Numbered from the stretch's first letter, positions 34,471 to 43,116 are shown. The stretch is 64,000 nt of DNA from Streptomyces liliiviolaceus (GCF_018070025.1 NZ_JAGPYQ010000001.1:4712001-4776000); one strand, 5' to 3'. The notes: a model not told the origin generated them from the letters alone. Translations and numbers: made by a program.

Positions 34471-34863
34471 TCAGGTAATACGTCGGTACGCGGCGCGGGC
34501 GTTGACGATGCGAGCGAGGCCGGTTCCGAAAGCCGTTGCGGCGAAAAGGCACGCGAGCCAAGCGCTGTCGCGGTGTCCGGCCCAGGTGACTTGTCCGAGG
34601 GGCGGTATGGCGAAGCCGTTAAGCAGCAGCCAGCACAGTACGGCGGTGCCTGGCGCGGCAGTGAAGCGAGCGCACAGTCCGAGTACGGCGGCAAGGAGGG
34701 ACAGCGCGAGCAGGGCCGTGCCGGGATGTCCGTGTTCGCCGAAATGGTTAGTGATCGCCACCAACAACAGAGCTCCGGTAAAGGCCGCGAACCAGACGAT
34801 CGGAGTGGCAACGGGCTGGGGAACGGCCCTGGCGCCTATGCTGATCCGCACCCACTCGATCAA
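34471..34863 (-). CDS. Small four-helix membrane protein
   Basis: 130 aa from TTG 34863, preceded by AAGGGAG six bases away; ATG is absent at the start. Four hydrophobic helices (PIVWFAAFTGALLLVAI, TALLALSLLAAVLGLCARF, TAVLCWLLLNGFAI, LACLFAATAFGTGLARIV). The connecting NHFGEHGHPG and LGQVTWAGHRDSAW resemble a group of uncharacterised Streptomyces membrane proteins. Function unknown. Confidence 0.65.
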   Translation of the reverse strand: MIEWVRISIGARAVPQPVATPIVWFAAFTGALLLVAITNHFGEHGHPGTALLALSLLAAVLGLCARFTAAPGTAVLCWLLLNGFAIPPLGQVTWAGHRDSAWLACLFAATAFGTGLARIVNARAAYRRIT

Positions 34864-34948
34864 CTCGTACTCCCTTCGGCATGGACGCGAGGCAAGGCAA
34901 GAGTTCTCGTCGAACCCTGGGTTGCAGAAGAATAATCCCGTGACTACT

Positions 34949-34968
34949 CCCCCTCGTGAACGAGGGGG
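34949..34968. other. Subterminal hairpin at the tnpB end of the IS605-type element
   Basis: Perfect 8-bp stem CCCCCTCG / CGAGGGGG with TGAA loop, just past the tnpB stop. Right-end hairpins are recognised by TnpA and also form the 3' scaffold of the TnpB guide (omega) RNA; the guide would then be the flanking sequence below about 34940, read on the minus strand. Confidence 0.6.
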
Positions 34969-34975
34969 CTTCTCG

Positions 34976-36175
34976 TCAAGCTGATTGAGCTTGGCGACGG
35001 GCCAGCCCGGCCCGTAGAACGTTGGTAGCCGCCACGACGTCGGCGTGCGCGCGGTGGCCGCATCCGGTGCAGTGGAACTTCTCCTGGGTGGACCGGTTCT
35101 CCGCGCTGATGTGCCCGCATTCGGGGCAGGTGCGGGAGGTGTTGCGGGGGTCCACGGCGATTACTTCCCGTCCGGCGCTTTCAGCCTTGGCGTGCAGGAT
35201 CGTCAGGAACACCCCCCATCCGGCATCCGAGATCGAACGGTTGAGGCCGGTCTTCGCGCTGGCGCCGTTAGGCAGGAAACGGTCCGGCTGTTCGAGGTCC
35301 GGCTTCGGCGCGACGGTCTTGACCATGTTGCGGATCTTGAGGTCTTCGTGCGCGATGAAGTCGTGTTCCCGCACGAGATCCAGCGCGGTCTTGTGCGCGT
35401 GGTCGAGGCGCTGGCGGCGGACCTTGCGGTGCAGGTCGGCGATCTTCTGGACAGCCTTGCGCCGTCGTTTCGATCCTCGCTTGCAGCGGGACAGGGCCTT
35501 CTGTGCGGTTTCGAGTTTCGCGGCGGCATTGCGGCCGTGGCGGGGGTTGGTGACGTGTTCGCCGTCGGACGTGGTGAGGAACGAGGCGATACCCATGTCG
35601 ATACCGACCACGGCTGCGGTCGCGGGGAGCGGATCGGGCTGGGCCTGCTCGGCAGTCAGGACGACGTACCAGCGGCGCCCTTCACGCTTCACGCTGACGG
35701 TCTTGACCTTGCCGGCCACCGGCCGGTGCTGCTTGACCTTGACGTGCCCGACACCCTGGAAGCGGACGCGGGTCTGCGGGTCGTGCGGGGTGGAGTCCCA
35801 CCGGCAGCCGTCCCCGTCCTTGGGGAACTCGACCGTGTCGAACCAGTTCACGCCACGAAAGCGCGGATAGCCCGGCGTCTCGCCGGACTTGACCCGGCGG
35901 AAAAAGGCGGCGAACGCCTTGTCGAGACGACGCAACGTCGCCTGCTGCGAGCTGAACGACCAGCGTCCTTGCCGCTCGGGATCGAAAGCGCGGATGTCCT
36001 TGAGCTGGGCCGACTGCATCCCGTACTTGATGCTCGTCTTCGAGGTGTGCCGGTAGGCGTCACGGCGTTCCTGCAACGCCCCGTTGTAGAGCGAGCAGTG
36101 GTCGGCGAGCATCGCCGACAGTGCGGCTGCCTGGCCCACGGTGGGCCTGATGAGGAACGTGTACGCGCGGATCAT
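34976..36175 (-). CDS. tnpB: TnpB, RuvC-like RNA-guided nuclease of the IS605 family
   Basis: 399 aa, ATG at 36175 with AAGGAGGT seven bases upstream. N-terminal helix-turn-helix (IRPTVGQAAALSAMLADHCSLYN), then the RuvC domain with all three acidic residues in place: GIDMGIASFLTT, HEDLKIRNM and HADVVAATNVLRAG. Between the last two lies a four-Cys zinc ribbon (CPECGHISAEN, CTGCG). Length matches active TnpBs such as ISDra2. TnpB cuts DNA at sites matching its omega RNA, helping the element persist. No internal stop or missing catalytic residue, so probably functional. Confidence 0.93.
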   Translation of the reverse strand: MIRAYTFLIRPTVGQAAALSAMLADHCSLYNGALQERRDAYRHTSKTSIKYGMQSAQLKDIRAFDPERQGRWSFSSQQATLRRLDKAFAAFFRRVKSGETPGYPRFRGVNWFDTVEFPKDGDGCRWDSTPHDPQTRVRFQGVGHVKVKQHRPVAGKVKTVSVKREGRRWYVVLTAEQAQPDPLPATAAVVGIDMGIASFLTTSDGEHVTNPRHGRNAAAKLETAQKALSRCKRGSKRRRKAVQKIADLHRKVRRQRLDHAHKTALDLVREHDFIAHEDLKIRNMVKTVAPKPDLEQPDRFLPNGASAKTGLNRSISDAGWGVFLTILHAKAESAGREVIAVDPRNTSRTCPECGHISAENRSTQEKFHCTGCGHRAHADVVAATNVLRAGLARRQAQSA

Positions 36176-36225
36176 CCGGCCCACCTCCTTCCTGGTCGTT
36201 GCCGTCACTCTACTACGCTTGGTGT

Positions 36226-36657
36226 ATGTCACCACGCTGGGAACCAAATGCCGATGTCCGCAGGGGGCGACACGTCGCCTATAACCTTCACGCCCATTTG
36301 GTGTTTGTCACCAAGTACCGGAAGGGAACCCTCGACGACGCCATGCTCCGACGCTGCGAGGAGATCATGCGCCAGGTGTGTGACAAGTTCGAGGTGGAGC
36401 TACGCGAGTTCAACGGCGAGGCCGACCACGTGCACCTGCTCGTGCACTACCCGTCCAAGCTCGCACTGTCGAAGCTGGTCAACTCCCTCAAGGGCGTCAG
36501 CTCCCGCTACCTGCGCGCCGAGTACACCGGGCGCGTCAACCGGACGGGGATGGGTTCGGTCTTCTGGTCCCGCTCGTATTTCGCGGCGTCCTGCGGCGGA
36601 GCGCCGCTGTCGATCATCCGTCAGTACATCGAAGATCAGCGCCGTCCTCCGTCATGA
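36226..36657 (+). CDS. tnpA: TnpA, Y1 single-strand transposase (IS200/IS605)
   Basis: 143 aa, ATG at 36226, divergent from tnpB with 50 bases between. HUH-family features: AYNLHAHLVFVTKYRK, DHVHLLVHYP (HxH metal site) and the catalytic Tyr in SIIRQYIEDQ. It excises and inserts the element as a single-stranded circle. Small size and intact motifs fit an active enzyme. Confidence 0.92.
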   Translation: MSPRWEPNADVRRGRHVAYNLHAHLVFVTKYRKGTLDDAMLRRCEEIMRQVCDKFEVELREFNGEADHVHLLVHYPSKLALSKLVNSLKGVSSRYLRAEYTGRVNRTGMGSVFWSRSYFAASCGGAPLSIIRQYIEDQRRPPS

Positions 36658-36698
36658 CGTCACCGAACAACGGCGCTCCGCGCCGTTCCGTTCTCCCG

Positions 36699-36716
36699 CC
36701 CCGGCTGAAACCGGGG
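36699..36716. other. Subterminal hairpin at the tnpA end
   Basis: Stem CCCCGG / CCGGGG with loop CTGAAA, 40 bases after the tnpA stop; a second hairpin ACGGCGC / GCGCCGT lies at 36670-36686. These are the expected TnpA recognition structures. Confidence 0.55.
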
Positions 36717-36920
36717 ATACCCAACGGAGGAACTGATGGTGCCGTGTGAGCGCGCTGCGAAGCTCATACAACTCGCAGCAGCCTAAGCGCTCGTCCTGAC
36801 GCGGACAGTTGCGGGGCGGATGGAGACTTCAGCTCTCCACTTTGATCCGGTGCTCCGTGTCTGCCAGGAGCTGTCCGGGCGAACTTGCGTCCCGCTAGGG
36901 TGACTCGTAGGAGGAACCCA

Positions 36921-37151
36921 ATGAGTGCTGCCGAGATGAGTCGCGCGGAGTTGGTTGCGCTCGTGCAGCGGATCATCCAAGCGGACTACGCCTCTGACGA
37001 CGAGGTGGACAGCTGGCTGGAGAGGCTCGACCGAGCCCTGGGATGCCCGTCCGGTCACGTCTGCGGCTTGATCTTCTGGCCGCCGGAGCGGGAGCTCTCG
37101 GCTGATGAAGTAGTCGATCAGGCCATGGCGTCTCGGTCGATCGCTCTGTGA
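36921..37151 (+). CDS. Colicin/pyocin DNase-type immunity protein
   Basis: 76 aa, ATG at 36921 with AGGAGG upstream. The pattern SRAELVALVQRIIQADY, DEVDSWLERLDRALGCPSGHVCGLIFWPPERELSADEVV corresponds to the four-helix E-colicin immunity fold (helix, acidic helix, then HPxGxDLIYYP-like loop and final helix). These proteins neutralise HNH nuclease bacteriocins. No nuclease gene is adjacent: upstream is the IS605 element and downstream serA. It may be an orphan antidote, or its toxin may have been displaced by the element. Confidence 0.72.
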   Translation: MSAAEMSRAELVALVQRIIQADYASDDEVDSWLERLDRALGCPSGHVCGLIFWPPERELSADEVVDQAMASRSIAL

Positions 37152-37387
37152 GGTCGGTACTCAACTCCGAAGCCAGTCTTGTACCGTGCAGTCCGCCCGC
37201 TGTCCCGGCGTGACAACCAGGGACAACGGACGGAATGAATCGTCGGCGCTCAGAGGGAGTTGCTGGTGAACCCGCCCCGCGAGCGGCCCAGTCCCTCACC
37301 TCCTGCACCCTCTCCATCAGCCGGGCGAGCAGGCTCTGCCACGGCGCTTCGCCCTGCTGTTCGGCCGTCCCGGGGGGCCGATCCCAC

Positions 37388-38980
37388 TCACTTGACGAGG
37401 TTCACCGAGCGGGCCGACGTGGCTCCGATCTCGCCGGCGACCTCGTTCACGGCTTCCTGCGGGACCGTGTCGTCGACGGTGAGGATCGCCAAAGCCTCGC
37501 CTCCTGCCGCGGAGCGGGACACCTGCATGCCTGCGATGTTGATACCCGCCTCACCGAAGACCCGGCCCACCGTGCCGACCACGCCCGGACGGTCTTCGTA
37601 ACGCAGCACGACCATGTGGTCGGCGAGTGCCAGGTCCACGTCGTACTCGCCGACGGCGACGATCTTCTGGTGGTGCTTGGGACCGGCGAGCGTGCCGGAG
37701 ACCGAGACCTCCTGGCCGTCGCCGAGGGTGCCGCGCACGGTGACCACGTTGCGGTGGTCCGAGGACTCCGAGCTGGTGGTCAGCCGTACCTCGACACCGC
37801 GCTCCTGCGCGAACAGCGGAGCGTTCACATAGGACACCGTCTCGTCGACGACGTCCTCGAAGACGCCCTTGAGCGCGGAGAGTTCCAGCACCTTCACATC
37901 GTGCTGGGTGATCTCCCCGTACACCTCGACGTCGAGACGCACCGCGACCTCGCCCGCGAGCGCGGTGAAGATACGGCCGAGCTTCTCCGCGAGCGGCAGA
38001 CCGGGCTTGACGTCCTCGGCGATGACGCCGCCCTGGACGTTCACCGCGTCCGGGACCAGCTCACCGGCGAGCGCGAGACGCACCGAGCGGGCGACGGCGA
38101 TGCCGGCCTTCTCCTGCGCCTCGTCCGTGGAGGCGCCCAGGTGCGGGGTGCAGACCACCTGGTCGAGCTCGAAGAGCGGGGAGTCGGTGCAGGGCTCCTT
38201 CGCGTACACGTCCAGGCCGGCGCCGGCGACCCGGCCCTCCTTGAGCGCCGAGTACAGCGCGACCTCGTCGACGATCCCGCCGCGCGCGGCGTTGACGATC
38301 CGCACCGACGGCTTGACCTTGTGCAGCGCCTCGTCGCCGATCAGCCCCAGCGTCTCGGGCGTCTTGGGCAGGTGGACGGTGATGAAGTCGGAGACTTCGA
38401 GCAGCTCGTCCAGCGACAGGACCTTGACGCCCATCTGCGCGGCCCGCGCGGGCTGCACGTAGGGGTCGTAGGCCACGACCTTCATGCCGAACGCCGACAT
38501 CCGCTGGGCCACGAGCGCGCCGATGCGGCCCAGGCCCACGACCCCGAGGGTCTTCTCCGCGAGTTCGACACCCGTGTACTTGCTGCGCTTCCACTCGCCG
38601 TTCTTCAGGGCCGTGTTGGCCTGCGGAATGTGGCGGGCGGTGGCCAGCAGCAGACCGCAGGCCAGCTCGGCGGCGGTCACGATGTTCGAGGTGGGGGCGT
38701 TGACGACCATCACGCCGGCCTTGGTGGCGGCGGAGACGTCGACGTTGTCCAGGCCGACGCCGGCTCGTGCGACGACCTTCAGCTTCTTCGCGGCCGCGAC
38801 GGCCTCGGCATCGACCTTCGTCGCGGAGCGGATCAGGATCGCGTCGACATCGGCGATGGCGGGCAGCAACTCGGCGCGGTCGCCGCCGTTGCAGTGCCGG
38901 ATCTCGAAGTCCGGGCCCAGTGCGTCCACCGTCGCGGGCGACAGCTCTTCAGCGATGAGTACGACAGGTTTCGAGCTCAC
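37388..38980 (-). CDS. serA: D-3-phosphoglycerate dehydrogenase
   Basis: 530 aa, GTG at 38980. Complete type I enzyme: substrate and NAD domains (RAGVGLDNVD, LGVVGLGRIGALVAQRM, RGGIVDEVALYSALKEGRVAGAGLDV, TPHLGASTDEAQEKAG with the catalytic His), an intervening domain typical of actinobacterial SerA, and a C-terminal ACT domain (VVLRYEDRPGVVGTVGRVFGEAGINIAGMQV) for serine feedback. First step of serine synthesis in the cytoplasm. The only clear housekeeping gene in the window. A weak 6-bp stem (TCGGCC / GGCCGA) lies after the stop. Confidence 0.97.
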   Translation of the reverse strand: MSSKPVVLIAEELSPATVDALGPDFEIRHCNGGDRAELLPAIADVDAILIRSATKVDAEAVAAAKKLKVVARAGVGLDNVDVSAATKAGVMVVNAPTSNIVTAAELACGLLLATARHIPQANTALKNGEWKRSKYTGVELAEKTLGVVGLGRIGALVAQRMSAFGMKVVAYDPYVQPARAAQMGVKVLSLDELLEVSDFITVHLPKTPETLGLIGDEALHKVKPSVRIVNAARGGIVDEVALYSALKEGRVAGAGLDVYAKEPCTDSPLFELDQVVCTPHLGASTDEAQEKAGIAVARSVRLALAGELVPDAVNVQGGVIAEDVKPGLPLAEKLGRIFTALAGEVAVRLDVEVYGEITQHDVKVLELSALKGVFEDVVDETVSYVNAPLFAQERGVEVRLTTSSESSDHRNVVTVRGTLGDGQEVSVSGTLAGPKHHQKIVAVGEYDVDLALADHMVVLRYEDRPGVVGTVGRVFGEAGINIAGMQVSRSAAGGEALAILTVDDTVPQEAVNEVAGEIGATSARSVNLVK

Positions 38981-39378
38981 GTGGACTCCTCAGACGGCGT
39001 TGTTCGAACTGGGCGGTCGGGTCGTGTGCCACCGGCCGAAGACCGGGCCGTGCCCGGAGATCCGGTGTGGCACCCGCCGCGACCTGCGCTGGAGGAACCT
39101 TCTCCGAACGGATTCCCGTCCCGTTCCCGTTTCGTGTCCGGAACGGGCTTGGGCCGACCTGCGGCAAGGGGCCGCTTCCAGGGCCACCGCACGCCAACTG
39201 CCGGACTCTCGGGGGCTGATGGATCCGCCTCGTATCAGTGGGTGCGGCGGCGGCATCCCTGGAAGCGGAGGGGCGGTGCTGCTCTGCTCCAGCCCGCGCA
39301 TGCCTGGGGCCCGGAACGGCCGACCAGCAGATCCATGAGCTCCTGCGCTGCCAGGTGCGGCAGAGGAACCGGCGGTTA
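38981..39378. other. Upstream region of serA
   Basis: 398 bases up to the IS630 end. It contains the imperfect inverted repeat GTGCCACCGG / CCGGTGTGGCAC around 39018-39071 (a two-base insertion in one arm). No gene recognised. serA promoter elements are presumably here; IS630 inserted about 390 bp upstream probably leaves them intact. Confidence 0.4.
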
Positions 39379-40460
39379 CTGAGGTTGTTGCCGTGATGTC
39401 GTCAAGGTGAGGCCGGTTTCGGAGAGACATCCATCGACGAGGTTGCTGCGGTACTGGATCTGGCGGAGACCGTGCCGAAGCGCGCTCATGAGGTGGTCAG
39501 GGTCGGTGAAAGCGGTGTTGGCCTGACTGCTGCGTCGCAGCAGTGACCAGATGCCCTCGACGGGGTTGAGATCGGGTGCATAAGACGGCAGGAAGTAGCA
39601 GTTGACCCAGTCGTGGGTGTCGATGAACTCCCGCAGCCGACGGTCTTTGTGCACGTTCAGGTTGTCCCACACGAGCACAATCGGTGCGCCGAGTTGCTGG
39701 TGGGCGGCGATGAGCAGGTCGCGGTAGTCGGTCCAGGTGAAGCTGCGTCTGCCGCCCTGCTTGTGGTCGACGTGTTGTTTGGGCCGGTAGATCAGGCGTG
39801 AGCGTTCGCCCTGCTTGTAGCAGGCCAGAGCGGCGATGGAGAAACGGCGCTGGGAGCGGCCCCGCACTCGGATGACGGGTGTGTGTCCGCGCCTGGCCCA
39901 GGTGCGGGCTGTGGGCGGCGTCATCGAGAACCCGGCCTCGTCTTCGAAGCACAACCAGGCCCCAAGCGCCGCCACGGCGTTTCCACCCGGGCCCATGTCT
40001 CCTTCGCCCACCCGGTGACTGCGTCCTCGTCGCGCTCGCTCGCGCGGCGGGCCGGGACCTGGTGACTGAAGCCGTGCCGGTGCAGCATCTGCGCGATCGC
40101 CGACAGCGTCATGCTCTTGTGGAACCGGCGCCCGATCAGCGTCTTGATCCGCGCCAGCGTCCAGGTCTGGTCCGGCCAGCCGTGCGCCACCGGCCCCCTG
40201 GCCAGCTCCTGCTCGAGAACCTCGAACAGTGCCTCACTCAGCTTGGGCCTGGACGCCTGCCCCTTCGACACCAGGGCCGGCGTTCCGCCGTGCTCCCATG
40301 CCTGATGCCACCGCTGTACCGACCGCACGCTGACACGTAACTGCTTGGCGATGGTGGCGTTGTCGTGTCCCAGGGCGAATAACTCGGCCGCCTGCATCCG
40401 GATGTGCTCGCGAAACGTCCGTCGCTCCGCGGTCAGCCCGCCCCCTTGCGGATACCTCAT
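39376..40460 (-). CDS. IS630 family transposase (two overlapping frames)
   Basis: First frame from ATG 40460: helix-turn-helix LFALGHDNATIAKQLRVSVRSVQRWHQAW, second HTH (IKTLIGRRFHKSMTLSAIAQMLHRHGFS), up to VETPWRRLG. The second frame (39376-40011) continues with CFEDEAGFSMTPPTARTWARRG (Asp), LVWDNLNVHKDRRLREF (Asp) and PSYAPDLNPVEGIWSLLRR (Glu). The join at GRRLG-AWLCFEDE requires one frameshift, programmed or a mutation. The stop TAA is completed by the target TA. Confidence 0.88.
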
Positions 40461-40524
40461 GTGACCGGCCTACTGCGACAACCACAGCTTGTCGACCCCC
40501 ACGACATCACGTCAGCAAGGTCAG
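39379..40524. mobile_element. IS630 family element flanked by TA
   Basis: 1146 bp. Ends CTGAGGTTGTTGCCGTGATG (left) and CTGACCTTGCTGACGTGATG (right, complement) match at 16 of 20 and continue as TCGT. TA dinucleotides at 39377-39378 and 40525-40526 are the duplicated target, as expected for IS630/Tc1. Confidence 0.88.
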
Positions 40525-40646
40525 TAGACCCTCGCAGTCAGCGAACTCCTCCGCCTGCCACCGCCTGATCCTTCCACCGGCCCGACAAGGGCCCGGGCAC
40601 CTGCTGTGGTGGTCAGCCTGACGCCCTATACCGGGAGTTGGCGTGA

Positions 40647-41219
40647 TCAGGGGCGGTGCAGGCCGGTGAGGAGCAGGTCGAGGTAGCGCAGGCCGAGCGT
40701 GGCTCGTTCGGTCGGGTCGAGGGCATTTTGGATGTTCGCGGCGTAGGCGATGCCGCACATCAGAGGGATCATGTCCGACTCGGTGACGCCGGAATCGATG
40801 ACTCCCGCCGCGTGCGCGCGTGCCAGCAGTTCAGCGAAGGCTGTGGCGAGCCTTCGTTTGAGGTCGCCGGTGTGCTCCAGGGTGTCAGTGGCTGCGGCGA
40901 ACACCGGCGGGACCGCCGGGTCGGTCAGCAGGACTTCGATCGCTGCGGCGAGGAAATCACGCAACGCCGTCCAGGGGTCGTCCTCGGCCAATGCGTGCTC
41001 GGCTCGCCGCGCCAGCTTCTCGATGGCAGGCAGCGCGACGGTCTCCAGCAGCGCTTCCGGCGTCGGGAAGTGCCGGTAGACGGTGGCCACGCCGATGGAT
41101 GCGGTCCGCGCCACGTCGTTGAGCTGCAGGGGTCTGCCGTCATCGACGTATCGCCGGGCGATCTCGATGATGCGGTGCCTGTTCTGGGCGGCGTCCTTGC
41201 GCAACGGTGGCGTGCTCAT
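40647..41219 (-). CDS. TetR family regulator
   Basis: 190 aa from ATG 41219 (GTG two codons upstream is possible). Helix-turn-helix LRKDAAQNRHRIIEIARRYV, LNDVARTASIGVATVYRHFPTPEALLE. C-terminal helical ligand domain of the SACE_7040-like type common in Streptomyces. Divergent from an alpha/beta hydrolase gene with palindromes in the 95-bp gap, so it probably represses that gene. Confidence 0.9.
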   Translation of the reverse strand: MSTPPLRKDAAQNRHRIIEIARRYVDDGRPLQLNDVARTASIGVATVYRHFPTPEALLETVALPAIEKLARRAEHALAEDDPWTALRDFLAAAIEVLLTDPAVPPVFAAATDTLEHTGDLKRRLATAFAELLARAHAAGVIDSGVTESDMIPLMCGIAYAANIQNALDPTERATLGLRYLDLLLTGLHRP

Positions 41220-41225
41220 ACCCAC

Positions 41226-41288
41226 ACCATAACTGGATGGGGTATCCGGTCGTGCTACGTTAAAGCGGATGACTCATCCACTTATGGT
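41226..41288. promoter_or_regulatory. Divergent TetR/hydrolase control region with palindromes
   Basis: GGATG-ACT-CATCC at 41267-41279 is a perfect 13-bp palindrome; ACCATAA at 41226-41232 pairs with TTATGGT at 41282-41288; GGAT-N5-ATCC lies at 41235-41247. One or more are likely TetR operators. Confidence 0.45.
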
Positions 41289-41314
41289 TTGGGTCCGGCA
41301 ACGAGGAGACACCG

Positions 41315-42208
41315 ATGCCTTTCACCGTGGACGCCGTCCCGCACCTTCCCGCCGGATTCGGTGACACCTTCACCAGCCGCACCGTTGACGTCAACGGCGT
41401 CGAACTGCACGCCGTGGTCGGCGGGACCGGCCCGGCCCTGCTGTTGCTGCCCGCGTGGCCGCAGTTCTGGTACGGCTGGCGGCTGGTGATGCCCGCTCTC
41501 GCCGAGCACTTCACGGTCGTGGCCGCCGACATGCGCGGCATGGGCGCCAGCAGCAAACCTGTCGGCGGGTACGACGCAGTCACCCTGGCCGACGAAATGA
41601 CCGGCCTGATGACCTCCCTGGGCCACGACGATTTCCACGTCGCGGGCTACGACATGGGGATGATGGTCGGCTACGTGCTCGCCGCCCGCCATCGCGACCG
41701 GGTGACCAAGCTCGTGCTGGCCGAAGCCGTCCTCGCCGGCTTCACCCCGATGCCTCCGCTGCTCATGCCCCCCAAGGTCAACGAGCTGGCCTGGCACTTC
41801 GTCTTCAACCGTCTGGCCGAGATCAACGAGCGCATGGTGTCCGGCCGCGAGGAGATCTACTTCGGCCACCAGTTCGCCACCAAAGCCGCATCGCCCGAGG
41901 CCATTCCTCAAACCGCGGTCGACGTCTACGTCGACGCCCTGCGCGACCCCGCCGCCTTGCACGCGAGCTTCGAGTTCTACCGCGCGGGAGAGTCAGGCGA
42001 CCAGGTGGTCGCGCTGGCCGCCGAGGGGCCGCTGGACATTCCGGTTCTGGCCATCGGGGGCGAGCACGGCATGCGTGACGGCGTCGAGCAGGCGGTGCGG
42101 CAGGTCGCCTCGAACACCAGCGGCGCCGTCGCTCCAGGTGCGGCGCATTTCCTGCCCGAGGAAGCGCCCGAATGGATGGCGCGCACCTTGATCGACTTCT
42201 TCGTCTGA
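41315..42208 (+). CDS. Alpha/beta hydrolase, epoxide hydrolase/haloalkane dehalogenase-like
   Basis: 297 aa, ATG at 41315 with GAGGAG upstream. Nucleophile elbow AGYDMGMMVG has Asp in place of Ser, as in epoxide hydrolases and dehalogenases. DMRGMGASSKP follows the usual DxRGxGxS pattern; the catalytic His is in PGAAHFLPEEAP. The oxyanion motif is PAWPQFW where HGxP is normal, so the His of that motif is lost. Substrate unknown. Probably controlled by the divergent TetR and followed by an esterase gene. Confidence 0.85.
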   Translation: MPFTVDAVPHLPAGFGDTFTSRTVDVNGVELHAVVGGTGPALLLLPAWPQFWYGWRLVMPALAEHFTVVAADMRGMGASSKPVGGYDAVTLADEMTGLMTSLGHDDFHVAGYDMGMMVGYVLAARHRDRVTKLVLAEAVLAGFTPMPPLLMPPKVNELAWHFVFNRLAEINERMVSGREEIYFGHQFATKAASPEAIPQTAVDVYVDALRDPAALHASFEFYRAGESGDQVVALAAEGPLDIPVLAIGGEHGMRDGVEQAVRQVASNTSGAVAPGAAHFLPEEAPEWMARTLIDFFV

Positions 42209-42244
42209 ACCGAGGGAACACCATGTACCGAGGGAACGCCATGT
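42209..42244. repeat. 18-bp tandem duplication carrying ribosome site and start codon
   Basis: ACCGAGGGAACACCATGT (42209-42226) and ACCGAGGGAACGCCATGT (42227-42244) differ at one base. Each unit contains GAGGGA and an in-frame ATG, so the downstream gene has two complete start regions. Confidence 0.85.
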
Positions 42245-43116
42245 CCAGCCTCCTCGAAGCCACCCGCGGCAGTGTCACCGTCGCCGGGGCCACCCGCACC
42301 TTCACTCTTGTCGGCACCCCAGCGCCGGGCGATGCCAAGCCACTGATCCTGGTCTTCCACGGATCCGGCCAGACCGGCGACAAACACCGCGCCTTCACCG
42401 GCGGCGTCTTCGACGCGCTCGCCGCCCGCGGCGCACTGGTCGCCTACCTCGACGGCTTCCGCGGCAACTGGAACGACGCCCGCCGCGAAAGCCGCTTTCC
42501 GGCCCGCCGAGCCGACATCGACGACGTCGGCTTCACCCGCGCGGTCATCGCCACGTTCGCCTCGGACCGGCGCATCGACCCCAACCGCGTCTACGCCGTC
42601 GGCTACTCCAACGGCGGCCAGATGGTCATCCGCCTCGCCCACGAAACACCCGACCTGCTGGCGGGTGCGACGGTGATCGCCGCCACCATGCCCGCACCGG
42701 AGAACTTCCTCGCCGGTCAGGCACCCCGGGCCTCCTTGCCGGTCTTGTTGATCCACGGCACCAAGGACCCCATCGTCTCCTACCAGGGCGGCACCATGAA
42801 CTGGGCCCTGCGCACCCTCTTCAAAGCAGGCGGCCCGACCTGGTCGGCCACCCGCACGGCCCGCTACTTCGCCGAGCGCAACGGGATAACCACCGAACCC
42901 ACGGTCACCCGTCTGCCGAAGAAGACCACGGCCGACCCCACCGAGGTCGAACGCACAACGTACGAGGCAGAAGGCGTCCCCCCGGTGGTCCTCTACACCA
43001 TCCACCGCGGCGGCCACACCGTCCCCGCCCCCTCCTCCTCCGCCCCGGCACTCATCGGCAAGACCAGCCACCAGATCGACACAGCAGACCTCATGACCCA
43101 GTTCTTCGACCTCTGA
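42241..43116 (+). CDS. LpqC-like/PHB-depolymerase family esterase
   Basis: 291 aa from ATG 42241, or 297 aa from the duplicated start at 42223. Alpha/beta fold with FHGSGQTGDKHRAF (oxyanion loop), the nucleophile in VGYSNGGQMVIRL, Asp in IHGTKDPIV, and His in HRGGHTVP. This matches esterases of the polyhydroxybutyrate depolymerase/feruloyl esterase type. No signal peptide, so it acts in the cytoplasm. Follows the hydrolase by 14 to 32 bases, one operon. Confidence 0.85.
   Translation: MSSLLEATRGSVTVAGATRTFTLVGTPAPGDAKPLILVFHGSGQTGDKHRAFTGGVFDALAARGALVAYLDGFRGNWNDARRESRFPARRADIDDVGFTRAVIATFASDRRIDPNRVYAVGYSNGGQMVIRLAHETPDLLAGATVIAATMPAPENFLAGQAPRASLPVLLIHGTKDPIVSYQGGTMNWALRTLFKAGGPTWSATRTARYFAERNGITTEPTVTRLPKKTTADPTEVERTTYEAEGVPPVVLYTIHRGGHTVPAPSSSAPALIGKTSHQIDTADLMTQFFDL

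Larger units (their letters stand above)
34930..36735. mobile_element. IS200/IS605 family element with divergent tnpB and tnpA
   Basis: About 1.8 kb holding tnpB (minus) and a Y1 tnpA (plus) in divergent order, with subterminal hairpins at 34949-34968 and 36699-36716 and none of the long inverted repeats of DDE elements. Exact ends cannot be fixed from one copy because this family makes no target duplication. Both genes look intact. Confidence 0.75.
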
